This document shows, piece by piece, positions 8,884 through 17,782 of a DNA stretch of 34,744 bases; positions within the stretch are counted from its first letter, which is position 1, and the number at the start of each line of letters is the position of its first letter. The position numbers were made by a program, and so were the translations under genes. The stretch comes from Lachnospiraceae bacterium (GTDB lineage Bacteria > Bacillota > Clostridia > Lachnospirales > Lachnospiraceae), in the NCBI GenBank assembly GCA_017889125.1, contig JAGHER010000001.1, positions 1-34,744 on the forward strand, given 5' to 3'. The notes under the pieces were generated by a model. The model searched no databases. It was not told the DNA's origin and worked only from the letters and a program-made list of their open reading frames with translations.

Positions 8884-11449
8884 GGTTTGGATTAATGGAA
8901 CGGAGGTGGAGGCAGATCCGGAGCGGAAGCTTCTGGATGTGCTCCGCAATGACTGCAAATGCAAATCCGTAAAGGATGGCTGCAGCGAGGGCGCCTGCGG
9001 CACCTGCACGGTGCTGATTGATGGGAAGGCCACAAAGGCCTGCGTCCAGAAGATGGGACGGCTTGCGGGGAAAAAGATTCTTACGGTAGAAGGCTTTTCT
9101 CCCCGGGAAAAGGAGGTCTATGCCTACGCCTTCGGCCAGGCCGGCGCCGTACAGTGCGGCTTCTGTATTCCCGGTATGGTGGTTTGCGCCAAGGGGCTGC
9201 TGGATCAGAATCCAGACCCCAGCCGGACGGAGATTGCCTTTGCTATTCGGAACAATTTCTGCCGGTGTACCGGCTATAAGAAGATTATTGACGCGATCCA
9301 GCTGGCGGGGAAGATCCTGCGGGAAAATATTTCTGTGGAGGAGCTTAAGGAAGCAGAGAAGGATAAGGTGCGGGTAGGCGATGCCATCCGCCGCATCGAC
9401 GCCGAGGCCAAGGTCCTGGGAACGGGAGAGTATGTGGACGATGTGGAGCTTCCCGGTATGATTTACGGAAGCGCTGTGCGCAGCCGCTATCCCCGGGCGC
9501 GGGTGCTGGCCATCCATACAGAGGCGGCCAAGGCCCTTCCCGGCGTAGTCTGCGTGCTGACGGCAGAGGATATCCCCGGAAAGAATAAGGTGGGTCATTT
9601 AAAGCAGGACTGGGATACCATGATCGCCGTGGGCGATGTGACCCGGTATCTGGGCGATGCCATCGCCATCGTGGCGGCAGAATCCATGGAGATTTTGGAG
9701 CAGGCAAAGGCCCTGGTGGAAGTGGAGTACGAGGAGCTTACTCCCATGACCTGCCCGGCAGACAGTCTGGCGGAGGGTGCGCCAAAGCTTCACGAGGGCG
9801 GAAATATATTAAGTCATGAGCGGCTGGTGCGGGGGAATGCCGATGAGGTCATCGCCCAGTCCAAATATAAGGTTACCCGCCATTATGAAACGCCATGGAC
9901 GGAGCATGCCTTCCTGGAGCCAGAGGCGGCCATCGCCTTCCCCTTCGATGATGGGGTGTTTATCTACTCTACAGATCAGGGAACCTACGATACCCGCCAT
10001 GAGACCTCCATCCTTCTGGGCCTTCCGCCAGAGAAGGTGATTGTGGAAAACAAGCTGGTGGGCGGAGGATTTGGCGGTAAGGAGGATGTGACGGTGCAGC
10101 ATCACGCGGCCCTGATTGCCTACCTGACGAAACGGACGGTAAAATGCAAGCTTACCCGGAAGGAAAGCATCCTGGTTCATCCCAAGCGCCATCCCATGAG
10201 CATTGACATGACTACCGCCTGCGACGAAAATGGATATCTGACGGCCATGAAGGCGGTGGTGGTGGCCGATACCGGCGCCTACGCTTCCTTAGGCGGGCCG
10301 GTGCTGCAGCGGGCCTGCACCCATGCGGCCGGGCCTTATAATTATCAGGTGGTGGACATTGACGGCATTGCCGTTTACACGAATAATCCGCCTGCCGGGG
10401 CCTTCCGGGGCTTTGGCGTAACCCAGACCTGCTTTGCCACGGAGTGCAACATCAATCTCCTGGCGGAGATGGTGGGAATCAGTCCCTGGGAATTCCGCTA
10501 CCGCAATGCCATCCGGCCGGGGCAGGTGCTGCCCAACGGCCAGATTGCCGACGCCTCTACCGGACTGGCGGAGACTCTGGAGCGGGTAAAGGACATTTAT
10601 GAAAGCAGCCCATACGCAGGAATCGCCTGTGCCATGAAGAATGCCGGTGTAGGCGTGGGACTTCCCGATACCGGCCGGGTGCGCCTGCTGGTGGAAGGCG
10701 GAAAGGTGCATATCCACACCGGCGCTTCAGGAATCGGCCAGGGTATGGGCACGGTGCTCACCCAGATCGTCTGCCAGACTTTGGATGAGGGACTGGAGCG
10801 GGTAGAATACCATCAGCCCAATACCTCCATGGCTCCCGACTCTGGCACCACCTCCGGTTCAAGACAGACGTTAGTTACCGGCGAGGCGGCCAGACGGGCA
10901 GCGGCAGACTTGAAGGGCCTTCTTGATGAGGCAGGCGGAGACTGGACTGTGCTGGAGGGCCGGGAGGTTTACGGCGAGTATCTGGCAAAGACAGATAAGA
11001 TGGGAACGCCGGTTCCCAATCCCGTATCCCATGTGGCCTACGGCTACGCCACCCAGGTCTGCATCCTCAATGAGGACGGCACAGTGAAGAAAATGGCAGC
11101 TGCTCACGATGTGGGAAAGGCGGTCAATCCCAAGAGCGTGGAGGGCCAGATTGAGGGCGGCGTGATTATGGGACTGGGCTATGCGCTGACGGAGCAGTAT
11201 CCCCTAAAGAACTGTGTGCCTACGGCTAAATTTGGCACGCTGGGGCTTTTCCGTGCGGACAAGACGCCGGATGTGGAGAGCATTATCGTGGAGAAGCCGG
11301 GCATCGGCCAGGCCTACGGCGCCATCGGCGTGGGAGAGATCACCTCCATTCCCACGGCTCCGGCAGTGCAGGGGGCTTATTATCGGTGGAATGGCCAGTT
11401 TCAGACGGCGCTTCCTTTGGAGGGGACGCCTTACAGCAGAAAAAAATAG
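8867..11449 (+). CDS. xdhD: selenium-dependent xanthine dehydrogenase/molybdenum hydroxylase, fused 2Fe-2S and Mo domains
   Basis: Likely ATG at 8867 (MNSFCKVWINGTEVEADPERKLLDVLR), SD ggagg at 8856-8860. CSEGACGTCTVLIDG and CGFCIPGM...CRCTGYKKI give two 2Fe-2S clusters; GGGFGGKED, AFRGFGVTQ and GEITSIPTAPAV are Mo-domain motifs. No FAD domain. Confidence 0.92.
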   Translation: MNSFCKVWINGTEVEADPERKLLDVLRNDCKCKSVKDGCSEGACGTCTVLIDGKATKACVQKMGRLAGKKILTVEGFSPREKEVYAYAFGQAGAVQCGFCIPGMVVCAKGLLDQNPDPSRTEIAFAIRNNFCRCTGYKKIIDAIQLAGKILRENISVEELKEAEKDKVRVGDAIRRIDAEAKVLGTGEYVDDVELPGMIYGSAVRSRYPRARVLAIHTEAAKALPGVVCVLTAEDIPGKNKVGHLKQDWDTMIAVGDVTRYLGDAIAIVAAESMEILEQAKALVEVEYEELTPMTCPADSLAEGAPKLHEGGNILSHERLVRGNADEVIAQSKYKVTRHYETPWTEHAFLEPEAAIAFPFDDGVFIYSTDQGTYDTRHETSILLGLPPEKVIVENKLVGGGFGGKEDVTVQHHAALIAYLTKRTVKCKLTRKESILVHPKRHPMSIDMTTACDENGYLTAMKAVVVADTGAYASLGGPVLQRACTHAAGPYNYQVVDIDGIAVYTNNPPAGAFRGFGVTQTCFATECNINLLAEMVGISPWEFRYRNAIRPGQVLPNGQIADASTGLAETLERVKDIYESSPYAGIACAMKNAGVGVGLPDTGRVRLLVEGGKVHIHTGASGIGQGMGTVLTQIVCQTLDEGLERVEYHQPNTSMAPDSGTTSGSRQTLVTGEAARRAAADLKGLLDEAGGDWTVLEGREVYGEYLAKTDKMGTPVPNPVSHVAYGYATQVCILNEDGTVKKMAAAHDVGKAVNPKSVEGQIEGGVIMGLGYALTEQYPLKNCVPTAKFGTLGLFRADKTPDVESIIVEKPGIGQAYGAIGVGEITSIPTAPAVQGAYYRWNGQFQTALPLEGTPYSRKK

Positions 11450-11512
11450 CAGGCTGCAGTATTGTTAGCAGCAAAACAAGCGTTCTGTTTTTTATAGGCA
11501 GGAGGTGAGAAC

Positions 11513-12919
11513 ATGAAACGGATGATTAAAGGAGGCCGGGTGGTGTCTTCCCATGAGATCAGGGAGGCGGACATCTGCATCGAGGACGGAATCATTACTC
11601 AGGTGGGGAAGATTCCGGAGGGAGAGACAGATGGATATGAGGTGACGGACGCCTCCGGAATGCTGATTTTTCCCGGCTTTATCGATGTGCACACCCATTT
11701 TGACCTTCATGTGGCCGGGACGGTGACGGCAGATGATTTCCTGGCAGGTACCAGGGCGGCCATAGCAGGAGGCACCACCACAATTGTGGATTTCGCCACG
11801 CAGTATCCGGGGGAAACCCTGGAGGAGGGGCTTTCCAACTGGCACAAAAAGGCGGATGGGAAATGCTCCTGTGCTTACGGCTTTCACATGTCCATTACCG
11901 ACTGGAATCCCCAGGTCAGTGAGGAAATCCGGAAGATGATGGAAGAGGGGGTAAGCACCTTCAAGCTTTACATGACCTATGACACCCAGGTGGACGATAA
12001 GACTATTTACCAGATTTTATGCCGTCTGGCTGAGGAGGGCGGCATGACCGGCGTCCACTGCGAGAACAGCGGCCTGATCGAGGCCCTGCAGGAGGAAGCC
12101 GTGAGCCAGGGGCGGATGGGAACAGACAGCCATCCGGCCACCCGCCCGGCAGGGGCAGAGGCGGAGGCCATCTCCCGGCTTCTCAGGCTGGCGGAGGCCG
12201 CCGATGCGCCGGTGATGGTGGTGCATCTTACCTGTGAGGAGGGCTTAAAGGAAATCCGGCAGGCCAGGGCACGGGGCCAGGTGGTTTACGCGGAGACCTG
12301 TCCCCAATACCTTCTGATGGATGACAGCCTGTATGATCTGCCGGATTTTGCCGGAGCGCGGTACGTGATTGCGCCGCCCCTCAGAAAGAAGCGGGATCAG
12401 GAGGTGCTGTGGAAGGCGTTAAAGGACGGGGAAATCCAGACCATTTCCACAGATCACTGCAGCTTTACCCTGGAGCAGAAGCGGCTGGGAGAGAAGGATT
12501 TCCGCAAGATTCCCGGCGGCATGCCTGGGGCAGAGAACAGAGGCATCCTGATGTACAGTGAAGGCGTGGCTGCAGGACGGTTTACGCCGGAGGATCTGTG
12601 CCGCCTGCTTTCGGAAAATCCGGCAAGGCTTTACGGCATGTATCCGGAAAAGGGCGCCATCCGCCCGGGAAGCCATGCCGACCTGGTGATCCTCGACCCG
12701 GAGGCGGAGGATGTGATTACGGCGGCCAGCCAGCATTCTCTGGCAGGTTATGCGCCCTTTGAAGGTCTTAAAGTAAAGGGAAAGATCCGCCAGGTGTACC
12801 TGCGGGGAGAGCTTGCGGCAGAAAATGGCCAGGTGGTGAAGGAGCTGGCTGGCCGGTATGTGGCCAGGAAGGCGCCTTCGGTGCCGGTGCATGTGGATGG
12901 GAAAGAAATCGAAGGGTGA
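11513..12919 (+). CDS. hyuA: dihydropyrimidinase/D-hydantoinase family hydrolase
   Basis: 468 aa; FPGFIDVHTHFDLHVAGT, STFKLYMTYD (lysine), STDHCSFTLEQK; SD aggaggtg upstream. Confidence 0.9.
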   Translation: MKRMIKGGRVVSSHEIREADICIEDGIITQVGKIPEGETDGYEVTDASGMLIFPGFIDVHTHFDLHVAGTVTADDFLAGTRAAIAGGTTTIVDFATQYPGETLEEGLSNWHKKADGKCSCAYGFHMSITDWNPQVSEEIRKMMEEGVSTFKLYMTYDTQVDDKTIYQILCRLAEEGGMTGVHCENSGLIEALQEEAVSQGRMGTDSHPATRPAGAEAEAISRLLRLAEAADAPVMVVHLTCEEGLKEIRQARARGQVVYAETCPQYLLMDDSLYDLPDFAGARYVIAPPLRKKRDQEVLWKALKDGEIQTISTDHCSFTLEQKRLGEKDFRKIPGGMPGAENRGILMYSEGVAAGRFTPEDLCRLLSENPARLYGMYPEKGAIRPGSHADLVILDPEAEDVITAASQHSLAGYAPFEGLKVKGKIRQVYLRGELAAENGQVVKELAGRYVARKAPSVPVHVDGKEIEG

Positions 12920-12929
12920 AGTTAACTAT

Positions 12930-12991
12930 ACAGCCTCTAGGCCTATGGTGTGTGGTTTGGAAAAATGACCGCATAGTAGGATAGGGGCTGT
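12930..12991. other. long stem-loop downstream of hyuA
   Basis: ACAGCCTCTA (12930-12939) pairs with TAGGGGCTGT (12982-12991) with one wobble; nested CTATG/CATAG stem. Confidence 0.4.
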
Positions 12992-13051
12992 TTGGTGTAC
13001 AAAGAGAAAGCAGGAAGCTGGCTGAACTGAACATACCCATTTATTTTCATG

Positions 13052-13094
13052 AATGAACATTATTCATTGACATTTTGAAAATAGATGCTATACT
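13052..13094 (+). promoter_or_regulatory. tetR promoter with palindromic operator
   Basis: AATGAA-CATTA-TTCATT (13052-13068) overlapping TTGACA (13067-13072), 16 bp spacer, TATACT (13089-13094). Confidence 0.65.
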
Positions 13095-13165
13095 AAATGA
13101 TGGATATTCACTCATTGTTTGCCCGAAGTGGATGTGCTATTATAAAACGAAAGGAGGCTTAGACT

Positions 13166-13726
13166 ATGCGAGTTACAAAGGAACCGGAAGTACGCAAACA
13201 AGAGATTTTGGATACTGCCCTCAAATTGTTCGGGGAAAATGGGTATGAAAAAACCTCGATTACCGATATAGCAAAGGCGATCGGTGTGGCACAGGGGTTA
13301 TGCTATCGCTATTTTCCTTCTAAAGAAGCGTTGTTTGACCGCGCGATTGAACAATATGCGGATGTGCTGGTGGAGCAGTTCGTAAGTTCTGAAAAAGATA
13401 ACCACAAGACCTTGCGGCAAATCATCGAGGATATGCCCTTTACTACGGAAGAACGGGACACAAAATACTATTCTGTTTTTCACGGAGCAGAGAACAAAAA
13501 ATTTCACGATCAGCTCTCACTTAAAGTATGTGAAAAGTTGGTTCCGCTTGTAGAAAAGCTGCTGCAGCGAGCCAAACAAAAGGGTGAAGTCCAGATTGAT
13601 GATGTACAGACTGCCGCCATGTTTTGCGTGTATGGACAGCTTGGAATTTTGCTGGCAGACGATCTGACACAAGAAGAGAAATCAAGGCGGATTCGCGAGT
13701 TTCTGTTATTTGCACTGCACCTTTGA
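13166..13726 (+). CDS. TetR/AcrR family transcriptional regulator
   Basis: 186 aa; N-terminal HTH RKQEILDTALKLFGENGYEKTSITDIAKAIGVAQGLCYRYFPSKEALFDRAI. Confidence 0.95.
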   Translation: MRVTKEPEVRKQEILDTALKLFGENGYEKTSITDIAKAIGVAQGLCYRYFPSKEALFDRAIEQYADVLVEQFVSSEKDNHKTLRQIIEDMPFTTEERDTKYYSVFHGAENKKFHDQLSLKVCEKLVPLVEKLLQRAKQKGEVQIDDVQTAAMFCVYGQLGILLADDLTQEEKSRRIREFLLFALHL

Positions 13727-13734
13727 AATCTCTC

Positions 13735-13760
13735 CCCCCGCTTTGGGACGGGGGATTTTT
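13735..13760 (+). terminator. intrinsic terminator after tetR
   Basis: CCCCCG-CTTTGGGA-CGGGGG hairpin followed by ATTTTT. Confidence 0.65.
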
Positions 13761-13771
13761 AAGATCTTAAA

Positions 13772-13788
13772 AATGAATAATATTCATT
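13772..13788. promoter_or_regulatory. second TetR-type operator upstream of ICMT-MATE genes
   Basis: Perfect palindrome AATGAATA-A-TATTCATT, same half-site as 13052-13068. Confidence 0.65.
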
Positions 13789-13804
13789 CAATAATGGAGG
13801 AAGT

Positions 13805-14422
13805 ATGATGAATGACCCATCGCGTTTTGTAAGCGTAAACGAATACTACAATTTTATTTATGCGATAAGCTATATGATGTTAGCAGAAATTGGCATATGG
13901 ATCTACAACTTCAAGGGCTGGCTGAAAAGGCCGAACAAGAAAAACAATGATTATGGAACAATTCTGATTGTCATGTTGGGATGTTGGGGGAGTTTCTATT
14001 TCAGCACTTATTTCAGAAATGAACAGTTTATTCAGATAGCAGGAGAAATACTGCTGCCTCATCGTTTTTACTATGCAGGTATAATCTTTATTTTGATAGG
14101 CACAACACTGCGCGCTTTTGCTGTTTGGAGCCTGAGACATTCCTTTACGCTCTCTGTTAAAACAGGCGAAAGCCAACAGTTGGTTACAACCGGAGTCTAC
14201 AAATATATTAGAAATCCCGCCTATGCTGGAACAATTTTAAGTATGCTTGGAAATGCCTTTTGCTTTCGCTCTGTATTCTCGCCGTTCATTGTCATACTAA
14301 TCTTGATGATTTGCTATGGAATAAGAATTAAGGTTGAAGAAAAAGCATTGCATGAGCGTTTTGGAAAAGAGTTTGAGAATTACTGTTTACATTCATGGCG
14401 ATTGATCCCTTTTATATGGTAA
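13805..14422 (+). CDS. isoprenylcysteine carboxyl methyltransferase (ICMT)-family membrane protein
   Basis: 205 aa, multiple TM helices; LVTTGVYKYIRNPAYAGTILSMLG and RIKVEEKALHERFGKEFENY are ICMT/PEMT motifs. Start could be 13808. Confidence 0.85.
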   Translation: MMNDPSRFVSVNEYYNFIYAISYMMLAEIGIWIYNFKGWLKRPNKKNNDYGTILIVMLGCWGSFYFSTYFRNEQFIQIAGEILLPHRFYYAGIIFILIGTTLRAFAVWSLRHSFTLSVKTGESQQLVTTGVYKYIRNPAYAGTILSMLGNAFCFRSVFSPFIVILILMICYGIRIKVEEKALHERFGKEFENYCLHSWRLIPFIW

Positions 14423-14441
14423 TCAGAAAGGAAGATTTACA

Positions 14442-15764
14442 ATGACGACAAAAATTGATTTTATCGGCGGTAATACAAAGCGCTGCCTTATGGCAATGGC
14501 GCTCCCGATGATTGCCGCGATGTTCTTGAATATGATGTATAACCTTGTAGACAGCCTTTGGATTGGCAATTTACTTGGAGAGACGGCCTATGCGGCTTTA
14601 ACAAATTCTACCCCGATCATTCTGATTTTAACTTCTGTTGCGATGGGGGCGACCAATGGCGTATCTATTTTGGTTTCTCAGGCCGTAGGTGCGAAGGACA
14701 AGAAAAAAACAGAAAGTTTGATTGCCTCGTCATTCTGTGCAGCGGCAGTATTTTCCCTCCTTGTAACTATTCTGCTTGAGGCTTTTCTCCCGGGAATTTT
14801 AAAAGCGCTGAATACCCCGGCTGAAACTTATGATTTGGCATACCGCTATTTGGCAATCTATGTGCTTGGGTATTTGGCGGTCTATCTTTATCTTTATTTC
14901 ACCGCCGTTTTGCGGAGCTTTGGCAATTCGATGTTTCAGGCAGCAGCGATGCTGGTATCGACGATTTTGAACGCAATCCTTGATCCTGTTTTTATCCATT
15001 TTATTGGATTTCACGGTGCTGCGGTTGCTACGCTGCTTTCTCAGGTGATTTGTCTGCTGTTTATGCTGATCTATCTGAAAAAGAAAAAATTATTCGCGTT
15101 CAAAATCTTTGCATTTGACTGGAATGAGGTATTGCTGCTTATTCAGAAAGCAATTCCCTCTGTTATTCAACAAAGTATTCCGGCCATTAGTACCACGTTC
15201 CTCACCGCACTTGTCAGTACATATAGCGTCACGGCAATTGCGGCTTATGGAGTGACCGGAAAGCTGGAAACTATCCTGTTTTATCCCGCAATGGCGTTAA
15301 ACATGGTCCTGACTACCATTATCGGTCAATGTGTCGGCGGTAAACGTTATGACCGGGCTAAAGATTATTTGAAGTGTGCATTGAAGTACGGCTGCGGACT
15401 GCTTGTGATTCTTTCTGTTTTTGTGGTCGGGTTTTCAAAGCAGCTTTCCGGCCTGTTCATCAAAAGCGATGATGTGGCGGTCATTGTTGGTACTTATTTT
15501 TTCATCGTCAGCATTGGATATGTTCTTAACATGGTTACAAACTGCTGCCTGGGTGCTCTCAACGGTATGGGAAAACCCTCAAAAAGTATGATCCTGATGA
15601 TTTTTTACTATATTGCAATTCGGATGCCCCTGGCCTATTTGCTTTCTTATTTGGGATTTGGACTGAATGGAATTTGGGCTGCAGTGCTGGTCAGTCATGC
15701 GGCGGCAAGTATTGCAGCTGCTGTGACGGGGATAATCAACAAAAAGCCGTTTTCCATGATTTAA
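14442..15764 (+). CDS. MATE family efflux transporter
   Basis: 440 aa, about 12 TM; MALPMIAAMFLNMMYNLVDSLWIGNLLGETAYAAL. Confidence 0.93.
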   Translation: MTTKIDFIGGNTKRCLMAMALPMIAAMFLNMMYNLVDSLWIGNLLGETAYAALTNSTPIILILTSVAMGATNGVSILVSQAVGAKDKKKTESLIASSFCAAAVFSLLVTILLEAFLPGILKALNTPAETYDLAYRYLAIYVLGYLAVYLYLYFTAVLRSFGNSMFQAAAMLVSTILNAILDPVFIHFIGFHGAAVATLLSQVICLLFMLIYLKKKKLFAFKIFAFDWNEVLLLIQKAIPSVIQQSIPAISTTFLTALVSTYSVTAIAAYGVTGKLETILFYPAMALNMVLTTIIGQCVGGKRYDRAKDYLKCALKYGCGLLVILSVFVVGFSKQLSGLFIKSDDVAVIVGTYFFIVSIGYVLNMVTNCCLGALNGMGKPSKSMILMIFYYIAIRMPLAYLLSYLGFGLNGIWAAVLVSHAAASIAAAVTGIINKKPFSMI

Positions 15765-15836
15765 TCCGCGTTTCCATAGATTTTATCCCCAAAATGTGGT
15801 ATTCTGATAGAGTATGAACAGCAAGGAGGGGAAGGA

Positions 15837-16862
15837 ATGAGCGAAGAAAAAATCGTTTTCTGCAAAGGCGGCGGCTGTACGGCAAAGCTGGGCCCGGCGG
15901 TATTAAGCCATGTGCTGCAAAAGCTCCCCAGGCCGGAGGATCCCAACCTTTTGGTGGGCTTTGGCGGCTGCGACGATGGGGCGGTATACCGGCTGACGGA
16001 TGACCTGGCCATTGTGCAGACCCTGGACTTTTTCCCGCCTATGGTGGAGGATCCGCACCTTTTCGGACAGATCGCGGCGGCCAATGCCTTAAGCGATGTG
16101 TATGCCATGGGAGGAGAGGTAAAGACGGCATTAAATATTGTCTGTTTCCCGGAAACCATGGATCTGAATATTCTGGGAGAGATCCTGCTGGGAGGAAGCG
16201 AGAAGGTGCGGGAGGCCGGAGGCGTCCTGGCCGGAGGCCACTCCATTGCAGATGCAGATGTAAAGTACGGACTTTCGGTGACGGGCGTCATTCATCCGGA
16301 TCGGATCTGGAGCAATGAGGGCTGTCAGGAGGGAGATGTGCTGATCTTAACCAAGCCTCTGGGTGTAGGTCTGGTGTGCACGGCAGACCGGATGAAGGCG
16401 GCAAGACCGGCAGATCTTGAGCTGGCTTACCGTTCCATGACCACACTGAATAAATATGCAGCCGAGATTTTGAAAAAGTACCGGCTTCACGGTTGCACAG
16501 ATGTGACGGGCTTTGGTTTTCTGGCCCATCTTTGTGAGATGGTGGGAGAACGGTATACCGCGGTGGTGGAGCAGAAAGCGATCCCATTCATCCCAGGCTG
16601 CCCGGATTATGTGGAGGAATTTTATCTGACTGCGGCGGCACAGCGGAACAGGAACCATGTGGAGAAGAAGTTGGAATTTTGCAATGTGTCCTTTGCCATG
16701 GAAGAAATCCTTTTTGATCCACAGACCTCCGGCGGGCTTTTAGCCAGCGTAGCGGCTGAGGACGGGCCTGCGGTGCTGGAAGAGATCCAGAGGCTGGGCC
16801 TTCCCTGCGGGATTGTAGGGAAAATCCAGAAACGGGGAGAGGCTGCAGTGGTGGTACAGTAG
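15837..16862 (+). CDS. selD: selenide, water dikinase (Cys-containing)
   Basis: 341 aa; N-terminal [74 protein letters not shown] aaggagggg. Confidence 0.95.
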   Translation: MSEEKIVFCKGGGCTAKLGPAVLSHVLQKLPRPEDPNLLVGFGGCDDGAVYRLTDDLAIVQTLDFFPPMVEDPHLFGQIAAANALSDVYAMGGEVKTALNIVCFPETMDLNILGEILLGGSEKVREAGGVLAGGHSIADADVKYGLSVTGVIHPDRIWSNEGCQEGDVLILTKPLGVGLVCTADRMKAARPADLELAYRSMTTLNKYAAEILKKYRLHGCTDVTGFGFLAHLCEMVGERYTAVVEQKAIPFIPGCPDYVEEFYLTAAAQRNRNHVEKKLEFCNVSFAMEEILFDPQTSGGLLASVAAEDGPAVLEEIQRLGLPCGIVGKIQKRGEAAVVVQ

Positions 16863-16891
16863 ACGTTTTGTCAGAATGAGAAAAGGGAATA

Positions 16892-16915
16892 CGGCAAAAG
16901 AAGAGGTCTTTGCCG
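16892..16915 (+). other. perfect hairpin just upstream of yedF RBS
   Basis: CGGCAAA (16892-16898) / TTTGCCG (16909-16915), followed by aaaaggagg and ATG at 16931. Confidence 0.4.
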
Positions 16916-16930
16916 GAAAAGGAGGTTACA

Positions 16931-17740
16931 ATGATTTGTCTTGATAAGAGAGGATGCCCCTGCCCGATTCCTGTAGTGGAGGCGAAAAAAGCGCTGGAGT
17001 CGGCGGAGGCCGGCACCTGGGTAGAGGTACTGGTGGATAATGCCGTTGCGGTACAGAATTTGCGAAAGCTTGCCGCCCACAAGGGCCTTGCGGCAGAGGA
17101 TGAAAAGCGCGGGGAGGGAGAATACGCCGTGCGGATTCAGTCAGCAGGCCCAGCAGCCCAGACGGCAGACCCGGCAGCCAAGACAGCAGATTCGGCAGCC
17201 AGGACAGCAGACCCGGCGGCCCGGACGGCAGAGGTGAATGACGGTCATGGAGCAGATGGGGACGGCCTGCCGGATGATCTTGACCTGGAAAGCTGTCAGC
17301 TGCCTGGAGGCGGGGAGGCGGCCACGGAAAATCCAGAGGGGCCTGCAGAGCCAGCCAGTTCTGCAGTATCCGGCAGTCCAGCAGAATTAGCCAGTCTCGT
17401 GGAAAAGGGCATGGTGCTGGTCATTGGCTCCGATCAGATGGGCCAGGGAGACGAGAAGCTGGGCCATATGCTGATGAAATCCTTTGTGTATGCGGCAGCG
17501 AAACAGGATCGTCTGCCGGAGACCATTCTTCTTTTCAACGGCGGGGCCAGGCTGTCCTGTGAAGGCTCAGAGTCCCTGGAGGATCTGCGGGAGATGGAGA
17601 AGGCTGGATGCCGGATTTTGACCTGCGGCACCTGCCTGGATTTTTATGGTCTGAAGGAGACGCTGGCGGTGGGCGAGATCACCAACATGTATGAGATTGT
17701 GGAGACCATGACGGCAGCCAGGAAGCTTGTCCGTCCATAA
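16931..17740 (+). CDS. yedF: selenium metabolism protein YedF (TusA-like plus DsrE-like)
   Basis: Start MICLDKRGCPCPIPVVEAKKAL at 16931 (SD aggagg); C-terminal domain with ILTCGTCLDFYGLKETLAVGEITNMYEIVETM. Confidence 0.9.
   Translation: MICLDKRGCPCPIPVVEAKKALESAEAGTWVEVLVDNAVAVQNLRKLAAHKGLAAEDEKRGEGEYAVRIQSAGPAAQTADPAAKTADSAARTADPAARTAEVNDGHGADGDGLPDDLDLESCQLPGGGEAATENPEGPAEPASSAVSGSPAELASLVEKGMVLVIGSDQMGQGDEKLGHMLMKSFVYAAAKQDRLPETILLFNGGARLSCEGSESLEDLREMEKAGCRILTCGTCLDFYGLKETLAVGEITNMYEIVETMTAARKLVRP
17153..17236 (+). repeat. four 21-bp tandem repeats encoding AAxTADP heptads in the YedF linker
   Basis: Translates as AAQTADP/AAKTADS/AARTADP/AARTAEV. Confidence 0.85.
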
Positions 17741-17782
17741 AGGAAATATTGTCGATAAAACAACACAGGAGCAGATAGTAAG

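Noticed and set aside
7773-9598. Long minus-strand ORFs (7773..8747 and 8621..9598) opposite ygfK and the hydroxylase
   Set aside because: They are antisense to strongly recognisable genes, lack family motifs, and fit chance open frames in GC-rich DNA.
15837-15920. Possible selenocysteine in SelD
   Set aside because: The catalytic position is encoded as Cys (GGGCTAK) and no in-frame TGA occurs in the ORF.
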